A DNA stretch of 64,000 bases from Burkholderia pseudomultivorans (GCF_902499075.1 NZ_CABVPP010000011.1:62001-126000); one strand, 5' to 3'. Counted from the stretch's first letter, positions 1-7,648 are shown. Translations and numbers: made by a program. Notes: a model not told the origin generated them from the letters alone.

Positions 1-255
1 GACCTGCGCCGACTTCATGCACACGACCTTCTGCACGGTCGGATCGTCCAGCGCGTCGTGCATGCCGAACACCCACGGCGTGATGTTCGGGTTATAGCGG
101 CCGGGACTGGCGGATCCCTTCGCGCTCAACCTGCGATGCTTGCGCGCCCATTCCGTCGTCCCAATCTTCTCCGGCGGGCGCAGCATCTTCGCCAGCCGGC
201 GAATCACCGCGTTGACTGTCTGGGTCGTATTCAGAAAGCTGCTCAAGACATCCAT
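1..255 (-). CDS. Phage terminase large subunit, GpA family (5' part only)
   Basis: The gene enters from the left edge on the minus strand, so only the first ~85 codons are visible, starting at the ATG at 255. The readable part contains PPEKIGTTEWARKHRRLSA, then RYNPNITPWVFGMHDALDDP, then VVCMKSAQV. This is the order found in lambda GpA-type terminases just before the Walker A loop of the packaging ATPase, which would lie off the window. The protein cuts and translocates phage DNA into the prohead together with the small subunit. The start overlaps the 3' end of the small-subunit gene by 164 bases in another frame. A later in-frame ATG at 186 would shorten that overlap. Family assignment is firm; the exact start is not. 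Confidence 0.85.
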   Translation of the reverse strand, partial: MDVLSSFLNTTQTVNAVIRRLAKMLRPPEKIGTTEWARKHRRLSAKGSASPGRYNPNITPWVFGMHDALDDPTVQKVVCMKSAQV

Positions 256-661
256 ATATGTGCTCGTTCAACCATTCGACGTCGACCTCGACGCCGTATA
301 GCGTGTGCAGCTCCTGCACCAGCTTGTCGGTCAGCGACAGCAGTTCCGTTTGAAATGCGCCGACCATCAGGCCGTACGCCTGTTCGAGCTGCGCCGCATT
401 GACGAGCTGGCCCTTCTTCTCGGCCAGCGTCAGCAGTTTGATCTCGCGATCGACACGCTCCGTCATCGCTCGCTCGGCGACGAGGTCAATCCCGGTCTCG
501 CTTGAGCGACCGGCCGCAACCTCACGCAGATGCCGGATATAGGCGATGCGGATCTCGTCGATCGACACCGCGCGGTAATCGAGCCGAGCCTTGTCGACGA
601 ACCGCGAAACGGCCGACTGGTCAAGGTCGAGATGGTCAGCGATCTGCTGCTGAGTCGGCAT
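92..661 (-). CDS. Phage terminase small subunit (Nu1-like DNA packaging protein)
   Basis: The 189-residue protein begins with a helix-turn-helix (TQQQIADHLDLDQSAVSRFV, residues 3-22), as in Nu1-type small terminases that bind cos/pac DNA and recruit the large subunit. A long helical middle part (about 75-145) would mediate oligomerisation, and the acidic tail (DPDSQRGDSPAGED) is a plausible contact for GpA. The ATG at 661 follows a clear purine-rich ribosome site (AGGGGG). It sits directly before and overlapping the large-subunit gene, the usual order, and is the first gene after the terminator at 694-724. This suggests that the morphogenesis genes start here as a separate transcription unit or by antiterminated read-through. 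Confidence 0.8.
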   Translation of the reverse strand: MPTQQQIADHLDLDQSAVSRFVDKARLDYRAVSIDEIRIAYIRHLREVAAGRSSETGIDLVAERAMTERVDREIKLLTLAEKKGQLVNAAQLEQAYGLMVGAFQTELLSLTDKLVQELHTLYGVEVDVEWLNEHIYGCLEQLSEYDPDSQRGDSPAGEDAAPAGEDWDDGMGAQASQVEREGIRQSRPL

Positions 662-693
662 GAATATGACCCCCTATGGAAACTCGCCAGTAG

Positions 694-724
694 AGAAAAA
701 ACGCGGGTGCGAGCCCCCGCGTGT
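694..724 (-). terminator. Rho-independent terminator, leftward
   Basis: Read on the minus strand, an ACGCGGG / CCCGCGT stem is followed directly by a run of Ts. It closes the small unit encoding the 64-residue protein and separates it from the terminase genes. Confidence 0.75.
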
Positions 725-751
725 GGCGATGCCCCGAGGGTCCCCGCCTGC

Positions 752-946
752 TCAAAAAATAGGCAGACCTGCACCAACCGCGACATCGGCAGTCACGCCG
801 TCGCCCGCGCGGTCCATCGCCCACACGACGCGGTCCATCGCGTCGTCAAACACGAAGCACCGTGCGGTAACGCGCCCCATGCTTCGATCTTCATCCCACA
901 TCGACCAGACCTCGCTCGGCCCGGCGCTCGTCGACTCGATTCGCAT
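752..946 (-). CDS. Small phage protein of unknown function, between two terminators
   Basis: A 64-residue protein is read from the ATG at 946, which follows a GGGGCG ribosome-site-like stretch. A TTG at 964 would extend it but lies inside the upstream terminator. The sequence is acidic and rich in Asp, Val and Ala (FDDAMDRVVWAMDRA at the centre), with no signal peptide, membrane segment or motif I recognise. It lies alone between the terminator that ends the RelA/SpoT gene and the one before the terminases, which is the position of accessory (moron) genes. It could also be an unannotated late-operon leader protein. Confidence 0.5.
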   Translation of the reverse strand: MRIESTSAGPSEVWSMWDEDRSMGRVTARCFVFDDAMDRVVWAMDRAGDGVTADVAVGAGLPIF

Positions 947-962
947 TTCGGCGCCCCAATGC

Positions 963-981
963 AAAAAGCCCCGAGGGCTTT
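963..981 (-). terminator. Rho-independent terminator after the RelA/SpoT gene
   Basis: On the minus strand an AAAGCCC / GGGCTTT stem runs into a T tract. It lies about 180 bases downstream of the RelA/SpoT stop codon and ends that cassette. Confidence 0.7.
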
Positions 982-1163
982 CGCACTCAGGGCTATACCA
1001 CCGCTAAAAATCCCACCGATCGCTCAGCGATTAGCTGAACTGAAATCGCAACCGAATCTCACAAGAACACCCCAAGATATGCGATTCCGGTTGCAACTTG
1101 ACACTTCTCTGAAACGTGCACCTTCGGACTACCGGCGAGTCCGGATGCATACGGTTCTGAACA

Positions 1164-2276
1164 CTACATGTTCCGCTTTTCCGCAAGGTCCGCAGCAGTC
1201 GCCTTCAAATCCGCTTCCATGTTTGCGTTTCCGGGAAAGAACTCCGCAAGATATTCTTTTAAACGGCCTTCTTGCCCGCTCATTGTTAACAACACTAGCC
1301 CCAAGTAGTATATCGAGATTCCACTCGCCACCCCTTTAGCCGGCCAAACCACCTGGGAGAGTTCACGTCCATCTCGCGTGACAAATCGATGGGCGAATTT
1401 GACGATTTTCTCCTCGTGCTCCTGCAATAGCTGCTTCAACTGACCAACGCGATCAATCCCCAGGAATCGTAGCTGTGACACATTCCGGTCCGTTCTCGAT
1501 TTAGGCGATGGAATCACAACCCCACTCGATGGACCGACTATCGCGTCGTCAATGCTCTTCACAAGTGAATCACCATTCACAAATGCAACATATGATGCTG
1601 CGTCAATTGCGACATCACTTAGATCCTTCGACATTCGACTAGCCAACGCCTGCTCGTACGCATCGATCTCTTTGCGTATTGTCATAAACTCTTCGTCTGC
1701 CAACTCCAGCAATCCAGAGAGACGCGAGAATCGCCTTCTGACGGGCGCAGGAACGTCTTCCGATGCCTTATATCCAAGGTCGTGTTCTATTTCCGCCCAC
1801 GCATGCTGAAGTATCGAGCGAATCTGAATTTCTGCCTTGCAGGACTCATACCGCCGGTACTCAGACAAACATCTCCGGCTTGCTCGGTGCGTTACGACAA
1901 AGTGTACCGAGCGGTAGCCAAATCGATCCGGATCGCTCGCGTGGTACTTGTCCGTTGAGTTTTTCTCATCGATGTCAAACTCAGCGCGAATCAGATCAGC
2001 CACACGCGAAACGTCACCTTCAAAATAAGTGATCACGCGTACACCGCAAACATCAGTGACATCAGCCAACGACTTGTACCGCCCTACGCCTTTCGTAGCA
2101 ATCTTTCTCTCCAAACTCCCCTTGCCTTTGACACGCGATGTCACACTCAATATTTCGATGCGTTTTTCGCTCAAAAGATCGCGAAGCAGACGCTCTACTG
2201 AACCGCAGAAGTCTGAGTACAACCCGTTGTTCTTGTCATAGGCGTCGAGCATTTTTGTCGAAACATCTTTTTCCAT
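1164..2276 (-). CDS. Prophage RelA/SpoT-fold nucleotide synthetase (possible toxSAS/CapRel-like protein)
   Basis: The 370-residue protein has the RelA/SpoT synthetase fold in its first half: SRVKGKGSLERK (R48, K50, S54, K58), DVCGVRV (75-81), YRSVHFVV (121-128) and EIQIRSILQHAWAEIEHDL (149-167). All the motifs for pyrophosphate transfer are present. No HD hydrolase domain is present, so it is a small-alarmone-synthetase type. The second half (about 175-370) is helical and unassigned. Enzymes of this type make (p)ppGpp or, in toxSAS/CapRel, pyrophosphorylate the tRNA CCA end and can abort phage infection. The gene is visibly more A+T rich than its neighbours and has terminators on both sides, with a ribosome site (GGGGAAGG) before the ATG. 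No separate antitoxin gene is adjacent. The fold is certain; the biological role is inferred. Confidence 0.85.
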   Translation of the reverse strand: MEKDVSTKMLDAYDKNNGLYSDFCGSVERLLRDLLSEKRIEILSVTSRVKGKGSLERKIATKGVGRYKSLADVTDVCGVRVITYFEGDVSRVADLIRAEFDIDEKNSTDKYHASDPDRFGYRSVHFVVTHRASRRCLSEYRRYESCKAEIQIRSILQHAWAEIEHDLGYKASEDVPAPVRRRFSRLSGLLELADEEFMTIRKEIDAYEQALASRMSKDLSDVAIDAASYVAFVNGDSLVKSIDDAIVGPSSGVVIPSPKSRTDRNVSQLRFLGIDRVGQLKQLLQEHEEKIVKFAHRFVTRDGRELSQVVWPAKGVASGISIYYLGLVLLTMSGQEGRLKEYLAEFFPGNANMEADLKATAADLAEKRNM

Positions 2277-2577
2277 GCCTTCCCCGTCCGCTGCTCGTTC
2301 AACATGTCACTAGCATATCAGGTGACGGTCAGCGCATGGCAAAAAGCAAGAAGCCCTGAATGCACAGCAATCAGGGCTTCGATATTCATTTCGTAAGGGC
2401 GAACGCCCTCCCAACAGATCCCGACAGACAATTATCGTTGTTGGTCGCGGCGCTCCCGCGAATCAGTACGCCTGTCGGGCTAAGGTTGCGACACGAGTAT
2501 GCGGTCGCTCATTTATCCAGTGACGCGGTAAAGGATGTGCAGAGTTTAAGCGATCCGCTCTTGAAATGGAATACGTT
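2277..2577. other. Intergenic segment upstream of the RelA/SpoT gene
   Basis: No convincing gene. It holds the leftward terminator at 2341-2380 that ends the zinc-finger gene. Between that terminator and the RelA/SpoT start there is a weak leftward promoter candidate: TTGCCA and TATGCT, 19 bases apart, read on the minus strand. A late phage promoter could also lie here, by analogy with the position of lambda pR' after Q. Confidence 0.4.
2341..2380 (-). terminator. Rho-independent terminator after the zinc-finger gene
   Basis: GAAGCCCTGA pairs with TCAGGGCTTC across an 11-base loop, and on the minus strand the stem is followed by TTGCTTTTT. It isolates the downstream RelA/SpoT gene from the early operon. 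If the upstream protein is an antiterminator, it could be its target. Confidence 0.75.
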
Positions 2578-3351
2578 TCATCCTCGCAATTGCCGACGCA
2601 ATGTGTCGTACACCGATCCATCAACCGTATCCAGCAGCGCGAGCATGTCGTGGAAGCGCCACGACCAGTTCTTCCGATACTCGTCGAGCGATACGCCGAG
2701 CGCGTGCGCTCGGCCAGCGTCGTCGACCTGCCGCTTGCCGGAACCGGAACAGCACGGGCAAATATGCCGGCCCTTCGAATCTGAAGCCGGCGACGCAGCG
2801 ATCCGCCCCATCCCGCCGCAGTCGTCGCATGGTTCGTATTCCCGAAAGACAAGCGGCCCGTTACGCCCTTCGAAGAACGGAATACGCTCCTCTGATACGC
2901 ACACTTTCCCGCTGCCTCCGCACACATCACACGTGCGCGTTGACGTCGTGACGGCAGGCACGCGACGCACAACGCCGCGTCCCTCGCACTCGACACACTG
3001 GTCGTTCACCCACTCGTCCAGCAACCGCAGAGCGAACCGCTCAACGATGTCGACCTTCGAACGCTCGACAGTGTTCCCCGCACGTTGATCGCGCCGCTCG
3101 TCGCGCGACAGGCCCGTGAATCGCGCACGCTTGAATCGGCCCGACGTCCGGATCATCTGCGCCAACAGCAACGTTGCACGTCGGACCGTCGCCGCCGTCG
3201 GCAGCGGCCCGGCCTTGATTCGGGCCAGCAAGCTCCCGAGATCGTTCGCAAAGGCGAGTGCGCCCAAAGTTACTTTAGGATCGGCAATCGGGTCGGTGAA
3301 CTGCCCACGAACGCTCATCGCAACGCCCACCCGCTCTTTCAAATCGATCAT
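2578..3351 (-). CDS. Phage zinc-finger protein with four DnaJ-type CxxCxGxG repeats; possible Q-like antiterminator
   Basis: The 257-residue protein is read from the ATG at 3351, preceded by AGGAGA. Its centre carries four cysteine repeats: CVECEGRG, CDVCGGSGK, CDDCGGMGR and CPCCSGSGK. This spacing matches the DnaJ zinc-binding domain, enough for two zinc ions, but there is no J domain. The flanks are helical and rich in Arg. It is the last gene of the leftward early operon, after replication and before the late genes, which is where lambdoid phages carry the antiterminator Q; some Q proteins contain a zinc finger. The Q role is an inference from position and cysteines only. A replication accessory factor is an alternative. 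Confidence 0.65.
   Translation of the reverse strand: MIDLKERVGVAMSVRGQFTDPIADPKVTLGALAFANDLGSLLARIKAGPLPTAATVRRATLLLAQMIRTSGRFKRARFTGLSRDERRDQRAGNTVERSKVDIVERFALRLLDEWVNDQCVECEGRGVVRRVPAVTTSTRTCDVCGGSGKVCVSEERIPFFEGRNGPLVFREYEPCDDCGGMGRIAASPASDSKGRHICPCCSGSGKRQVDDAGRAHALGVSLDEYRKNWSWRFHDMLALLDTVDGSVYDTLRRQLRG
3265..3277 (+). repeat. Dispersed prophage palindrome, copy 1
   Basis: CAAAGTTACTTTA, one base from the full palindrome CAAAGTTACTTTG. It lies inside the zinc-finger gene about 75-90 bases after its start. Confidence 0.6.
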
Positions 3352-3373
3352 CACTCTCTCCTACTCGTCCTAA

Positions 3374-3501
3374 TGTCTCAATGTCCCAAGGGAAAAGGCT
3401 TGGAGGCGTGCGCGCCTGCGACATGCGACATGCGCCGCTCACGTCGCGCATGTCGCGCCCCTGCACCCGCGCCCGAGACCGCGCCTTGGGACGTTGGGAC
3501 A
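3374..3501. repeat. Nested inverted repeat next to the primase gene; possible replication origin
   Basis: Outer arms at 3374-3391 and 3484-3501 match at 16 of 18 positions and are built from the heptamer TTGGGAC/GTCCCAA and close variants. A further copy, ATGGGAC, follows the right arm. Inside them is a perfect 11-bp hairpin, GCGACATGCGC at 3425-3435 against 3446-3456. The element fills most of the 220-base gap between the primase-helicase gene and the zinc-finger gene. Phages with P4-type primases often have their origin beside the primase gene. A structured RNA in the early transcript is the alternative. Confidence 0.5.
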
Positions 3502-3571
3502 TGGGACGTCCACAGCGCGCCAAGGCGGGGCAAGTGGCGCGCTTTCCGTGCAGGCACGGCGCGCCACGCGA

Positions 3572-6079
3572 TCACAACGGACTGTCGTCATCACCCGCTG
3601 CGACCAGCTCGCGCTCCGCTTCCGGCTCTTGCTCTTCCTTCACGTAGTACCAACCACGCGAACCGGTCGACTCACGCTTGCGCACCCACCCGAGCGACTT
3701 CAACGCCTTGCCGATGCGGCGTTGCTCCGCGAGCGTCCACTTCGAAGTGTCGAGCTTCAGAATGTCCGCGAGGATTTCCTCCATCGTCGTGCGCGCCACG
3801 AATTCCAGGGCCTTGGCGATCTTGTCCTCGTACACGTCGCCTTCGTAGCGCTCCGCCTGCTCGATCTCGAACAGCGGGCGCTCATGCTCTTCGACGTGCC
3901 ACACGACGCCCGAGCGATACAGATGCACGGCTTCCGCCCAGAGCTGATCACGAATGGCCACAATGCCGTCGATGTCGACCAGCCCGCCGACACGCAGCGG
4001 CCAGTAGCGCCGGTTGCCCGATTCGTCCTTCAGGTACGTGTCGAAGTTGACGGAGCCAGCGAACACGCACTGACGCGGGACGTCGGTCGCCCGTTTGCCG
4101 TAGAAATTGCGGAACCGGTCGACGGCCGTCGCGAAGAAGCTTTTTACCGCCGACGAGTCGGCCTTGTTCAATGAGTCCAGCTCGGCCAGCTCGATCACCC
4201 ACTTCCCGGCCAGCACCGCGTATGTGTCTTTGTTGCCGATCTGGATCGGCGTATCGGTGAACCACGATGCGCCGGCCAGCACCTTCAGCGCTGTCGATTT
4301 GCGATGCCCCTGCTTACCTTCGAGGATCAGGACGTTGTCGACCTTGCAGCCCGGCTCCATCACGCGCGCGACGGCCGCGATCATCCATTTCATGAACGCG
4401 AGCCGCACATACTCGCTGTCGGCCACGCGCAGGTATGTTGATGGCATTGATCGCACGCGCGGCACGCCGTCCCATTTCAGCCCTTCGAGGTATTCGCGCA
4501 CGTCATGGAAGTGAGTCGCGTCCGCCACCAACAGGACCGCGTTCATCACGATATCGGTACGCGTGTCGAGACCATATCGTCGAGACAACCACAGAACAGT
4601 GCGCTGGTCGTCCATGTCGGTCCACTCTCCCGTGACACCCTGCGGGAACGGCGGCGCTTTGCGCTTCATCACACGACCACCGAAGTCGTCCTGCTCGATC
4701 ACGCCCTGCCACGCCTTGTGGTTCGAGAGGATCAGGTGCACGTTTCCGAGCGTCGGCAGCAGCCTCCCCTTGTCAGACCGCGCGAGATCCTGCTCCCAGG
4801 TGTGCGCGCCGTTCTCTGCCTCGCGGCCATCCCATTCCGGCTGTTTCGCGGCAGCGGACGTCGCGGCCGGCTTCGTCGGCGTTGAGTCCGCGGTCGACAC
4901 TGCAACCGTCGCCGGCCGAATCTCTTCGTTCGCTGGCGCGATGACGCGCAAGATTGCCGCCTGCACCTGCGCCTCGACCGCCTCGAAGCCCTCTTCGACG
5001 TGCAGGTCATTGAAATCGGTCAGCTTGCGCTCGCCGCGATTGGCAAATGCCGGATAGACGACGCTGACGTCGGCGACCGTCGCTGCCGCCTCGTACGCAC
5101 GCTTCAGGCCCGTGTTCTCGAAGCGCTTACGGCGCAACGGCATCACGTCGTTTCCGTAGCTCACCTCGGCATACGGCACGCCATTGTCGTCAAGACGGCG
5201 TGACGCGGCGACCATGTACCACGTGTTCTTCGCCTCGATCCGCACCGGTTCGGCACCGAACACCAGCTCGCCCCGGAAAGCGAACTCGTCGGCGAGCCAG
5301 TCGCGCATGCGCTGTTCGATCTTCCAGTCGTCGTCAGCGCAGACCAGCACGTGCACATCGGGATACGTCGTACGCAGATAGCGCACCGCCGGGAGGATAC
5401 CGCCCGCGTCGAAGCAGACATTGACCGCGAACGCCTCGTCGATCGCCATACGGATCGAGCGCGCGGTCGCGTAGCCTTCGGCGACCAGCACGATCTGATC
5501 GTCTGCGCCGACCGCGCCGAGGAGATACGACGCGCCCTTCTTTTCCATGCCCTTATTGAAGCGCTTCGCGCCGTCCGGCGTGATCTTCTGCAGGCCGACG
5601 AGCCGAGCATCGCCGCCGTACTGATACATCGGCACGAAAATCGTGCCGTCCGCGTCAAAACGCACGCCTTCCGCCGTGATGCGCTTACGTTGAAGATAGG
5701 CGGACTCGCCATGCTCCGCCGCACGGTTCCACTGATCTCGCGCGCGGTTCGCGGCGAGCTTCGCCTGACGCGCATCACGCTCCGCCTGCTCACGGTCGGC
5801 GGCTTCCTGCCGGCGACGCGTCTCCGCGAGCACTTCCTCGCTCATCGGTGCACCGCTCCACTCGAATCGCTCGGTGCCCGGATCGTCGCCCGAGAAATGG
5901 CCGAACGTACCGCCATAGCCGATTACCGTGCCCTTGCTGATGATTTCTCGAAGCTGATACCAGTATTTCTTGCGCGGCCCGTATCGATGATGCTTTCCGT
6001 CCGCGATGGGATGCCCGGCGGGCAACTCAGGATGCCCCGCCGCACGCAATTGCTGAATGATCTGGTCCAGTGTTGCCAT
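3572..6079 (-). CDS. Phage replication protein: Toprim primase fused to a VirE/VapE-type helicase
   Basis: The protein has 835 residues from the ATG at 6079, preceded by GAGGGAA. The N-terminal half looks like a P4-type primase: the Toprim hallmarks are VAEGYATA (about 199-206) and CADDD (about 247-251). After a low-complexity Thr/Ala linker (about 395-425) comes the VirE/VapE ATPase: Walker A GKQGHRKST near 585, Walker B-like IELAELD, and the SGNRRYWPL motif with its arginines. Such proteins prime and unwind phage DNA at the origin. The reading frame stays open upstream to 6472, but that part overlaps the next gene, has no conserved sequence and is not counted. The gene is in the leftward early operon, and the adjacent inverted repeat is a plausible origin. 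Confidence 0.85.
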   Translation of the reverse strand: MATLDQIIQQLRAAGHPELPAGHPIADGKHHRYGPRKKYWYQLREIISKGTVIGYGGTFGHFSGDDPGTERFEWSGAPMSEEVLAETRRRQEAADREQAERDARQAKLAANRARDQWNRAAEHGESAYLQRKRITAEGVRFDADGTIFVPMYQYGGDARLVGLQKITPDGAKRFNKGMEKKGASYLLGAVGADDQIVLVAEGYATARSIRMAIDEAFAVNVCFDAGGILPAVRYLRTTYPDVHVLVCADDDWKIEQRMRDWLADEFAFRGELVFGAEPVRIEAKNTWYMVAASRRLDDNGVPYAEVSYGNDVMPLRRKRFENTGLKRAYEAAATVADVSVVYPAFANRGERKLTDFNDLHVEEGFEAVEAQVQAAILRVIAPANEEIRPATVAVSTADSTPTKPAATSAAAKQPEWDGREAENGAHTWEQDLARSDKGRLLPTLGNVHLILSNHKAWQGVIEQDDFGGRVMKRKAPPFPQGVTGEWTDMDDQRTVLWLSRRYGLDTRTDIVMNAVLLVADATHFHDVREYLEGLKWDGVPRVRSMPSTYLRVADSEYVRLAFMKWMIAAVARVMEPGCKVDNVLILEGKQGHRKSTALKVLAGASWFTDTPIQIGNKDTYAVLAGKWVIELAELDSLNKADSSAVKSFFATAVDRFRNFYGKRATDVPRQCVFAGSVNFDTYLKDESGNRRYWPLRVGGLVDIDGIVAIRDQLWAEAVHLYRSGVVWHVEEHERPLFEIEQAERYEGDVYEDKIAKALEFVARTTMEEILADILKLDTSKWTLAEQRRIGKALKSLGWVRKRESTGSRGWYYVKEEQEPEAERELVAAGDDDSPL

Positions 6080-6096
6080 ACGAAAATTCCCTCGAT

Positions 6097-6109
6097 CAAA
6101 GTTACTTTG
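6097..6109 (+). repeat. Dispersed prophage palindrome, copy 2
   Basis: CAAAGTTACTTTG, a perfect palindrome apart from the central base. It lies in non-coding DNA 18 bases upstream of the primase start codon, so its conservation is not caused by coding. Confidence 0.65.
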
Positions 6110-6339
6110 GCCGCGTCTCGCGGCCAGACCACGATTCGTTGAGCAGCCTCCCCTTAGCTCGCACGCCGAGGCGAATCCAGCTCGGCGAGGCGACGGTCGC
6201 GTGCGACCCTGTGAGAGAAGCTGCGCCACGCTGCCCGGCCGGCGGCATAGCACTGCCGGCCACTCGGCGAGCGGCTGTACTGAGACGCACCGCGTCGCAA
6301 CGCGCTGCTGATTCCGTTCACATTCACTGGGGTCTCCGG

Positions 6340-6723
6340 TTATTTGCCGCGCAGTCGACGCCATTCCGCCGACATGAGATCGTCGAACGCCGCAAGGTCC
6401 AGCGCGCAGAGACGATCGGTAAGCTGATCGCGGAACGCGTGCCGTTCCGCCTTGGTTGCGAGCGCTGCGCATGCACGCGCAGCTCGCTCTACGAATGGAC
6501 GCACCTTTCCCGCTGCGCTCGCTTCCGCAAGAATCGGAGCGAGGCGATCCGGGAAGGCGGCAATCAGTTCTGACAGCAGGCGTCCTGCTTCAGCGGGGGC
6601 ACACTCGAATTGAGATGCGAGCTTCGTGACAGCGCACGCCAATTGCTGCTGCGGTGAGCAGCAGAGGCCGACCCGCTCACGATCGGGCCGGCAGCAAGCC
6701 ATGCCTTGCTTGAATCGCTCCAT
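6340..6723 (-). CDS. Small phage protein of unknown function, coupled to the CII-like gene
   Basis: The protein has 127 residues from the ATG at 6723, which sits one base after the TGA of the upstream gene (TGATATG), a typical translational coupling. The N-terminus is cysteine-rich (CCRPDRE, CCSP), and the rest is a run of amphipathic helices rich in Ala, Leu and Arg that ends in EWRRLRGK. I recognise no domain. It lies between the CII-like regulator and the primase in the leftward early operon, where phages often encode small replication or regulatory helpers. Confidence 0.65.
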   Translation of the reverse strand: MERFKQGMACCRPDRERVGLCCSPQQQLACAVTKLASQFECAPAEAGRLLSELIAAFPDRLAPILAEASAAGKVRPFVERAARACAALATKAERHAFRDQLTDRLCALDLAAFDDLMSAEWRRLRGK

Positions 6724-6724
6724 A

Positions 6725-7255
6725 TCAGCGACGCCGACGCTTGGCCGCAAGGGTACGAGCTGCATGGATCAGCTTCTGGAACAGCCGCTGCCCCTTGCGC
6801 CCGGTCGCGATGATCTCTTCGGCCTTGCGGTCATCGATCCGCTGATCTTCGAGCGCACGGGTTACGTCATCGGCTACGCGACCGACGTGCGCCTGCAGGT
6901 GCAGCGTCGTAGAGACAAGATGCATCGTGCCCGGCTCAAGCGCCTCGTCTGATCCGTGATCGCCGACTTGCTCGGCGACCAGTCCGAATCGCGCGTTCAA
7001 CGCGTGGAGCGCATCGAGTGCGTGCGCACTGCCTCCCGTCTTTTCCTGCATCCACTCGACCAACAGCTCGAACATTTCCATCGACAAACGACTGTCGCCG
7101 ACGCCGCGCAGGCGCAGGCGGAGCGATTCAGGTGTGATGTTCTTACTGCGCCGGATAGTGAGATGGTTTGCGGCGTCGGCAACGCCGCCAGGCGTGTTTC
7201 GAACGGATGTATAGAGCACGTCCAGCCATTCGGTGCTGTCGTATCGGCAAGTCAT
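6725..7255 (-). CDS. Phage CII-type regulatory protein (CP76 family)
   Basis: The 176-residue protein resembles the phage CP76/CII regulatory family: an N-terminal stretch about a gene pair with a target (WLDVLYTSVRNTPGGVADAA), then a helix-turn-helix-like region (ITPESLRLRLRG), then a helical C-terminus with a basic end (AAKRRRR). Proteins of this family influence the choice between lysis and lysogeny and can be required for replication control. It is the second gene of the leftward operon, after the Cro-like gene, the same position as cII in lambdoid phages. The start ATG at 7255 has only a weak ribosome site. Confidence 0.7.
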   Translation of the reverse strand: MTCRYDSTEWLDVLYTSVRNTPGGVADAANHLTIRRSKNITPESLRLRLRGVGDSRLSMEMFELLVEWMQEKTGGSAHALDALHALNARFGLVAEQVGDHGSDEALEPGTMHLVSTTLHLQAHVGRVADDVTRALEDQRIDDRKAEEIIATGRKGQRLFQKLIHAARTLAAKRRRR

Positions 7256-7294
7256 CGCAGGGTTGCTTGAGAAAGGGCCTGTTTCATGCTGTCG

Positions 7295-7564
7295 CTACAT
7301 TTCGACTGACGCATAAGATGCATCGCCTGCAGGAACTGGCCCTCGCCGGCTCGGATCGTCCTTCGACGCAGCAACAACGCTTGGCATGAACAAGTCGGGG
7401 CGCTCGACCTTGACCGCCGCAGGTATGCCTCGGACGAGCCAGTTGCAGACCCGCTGCGTACCACCAAGGCTTTTTTCGTAGCCGAGAAGCTCGGCCACCC
7501 TTGCCGGGCCGCCGAGTCGTTCGATCGTCTGTCGATCCGTTCGGATGTGCGCTGATTTGTCCAT
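7295..7564 (-). CDS. Cro-like DNA-binding regulator
   Basis: The 89-residue protein is built around one helix-turn-helix: IERLGGPARVAELLGYE followed by QRVCNWLVRGIPAAVKVE (residues 14-53). This is the form of Cro-type regulators of Burkholderia and related prophages. It is the first gene of the leftward early operon and its start codon is only 84 bases from the start of the divergent repressor gene, with two operators in the gap. By analogy it would bind the same operators and block repressor synthesis during lytic growth. Confidence 0.75.
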   Translation of the reverse strand: MDKSAHIRTDRQTIERLGGPARVAELLGYEKSLGGTQRVCNWLVRGIPAAVKVERPDLFMPSVVAASKDDPSRRGPVPAGDASYASVEM

Positions 7565-7572
7565 AGCGCACG

Positions 7573-7602
7573 ATTAAACACCATGTTTATACACATTGCA
7601 AA
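7573..7602 (-). promoter_or_regulatory. Leftward early promoter (PL-like) of the prophage
   Basis: On the minus strand -35 TTTGCA (7597-7602) and -10 TTTAAT (7573-7578) are separated by 18 bases. Each hexamer overlaps one of the two operators, so bound repressor would cover both. The layout is the same as at the rightward promoter at 8481-8510. Confidence 0.65.
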
Positions 7603-7613
7603 CACAGCGTTTA
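7575..7613. promoter_or_regulatory. Left operator pair for the CI/Cro repressors
   Basis: Two 15-bp palindromes: TAAAC-N5-GTTTA at 7575-7589 (perfect) and CAAAC-N5-GTTTA at 7599-7613 (one mismatch), centres 24 bp apart. A weaker third copy follows at 7614-7628. Confidence 0.75.
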
Positions 7614-7648
7614 ACAACAAGACGTTTACTTCATCGAACATTGGCTCC

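Noticed and set aside
1164-2276. Two-gene toxin-antitoxin operon around the RelA/SpoT protein
   Set aside because: No second small gene overlaps or adjoins it on the same strand; only terminators do. A fused or solo function is more likely.
6102-6290. 62-codon minus-strand frame before the primase
   Set aside because: No ribosome site, basic low-complexity sequence and no similarity recognised; not supported as a gene.
6080-6472. N-terminal extension of the primase-helicase (about 130 codons)
   Set aside because: It overlaps the upstream gene, contains no conserved sequence, and the ATG at 6079 has a ribosome site.
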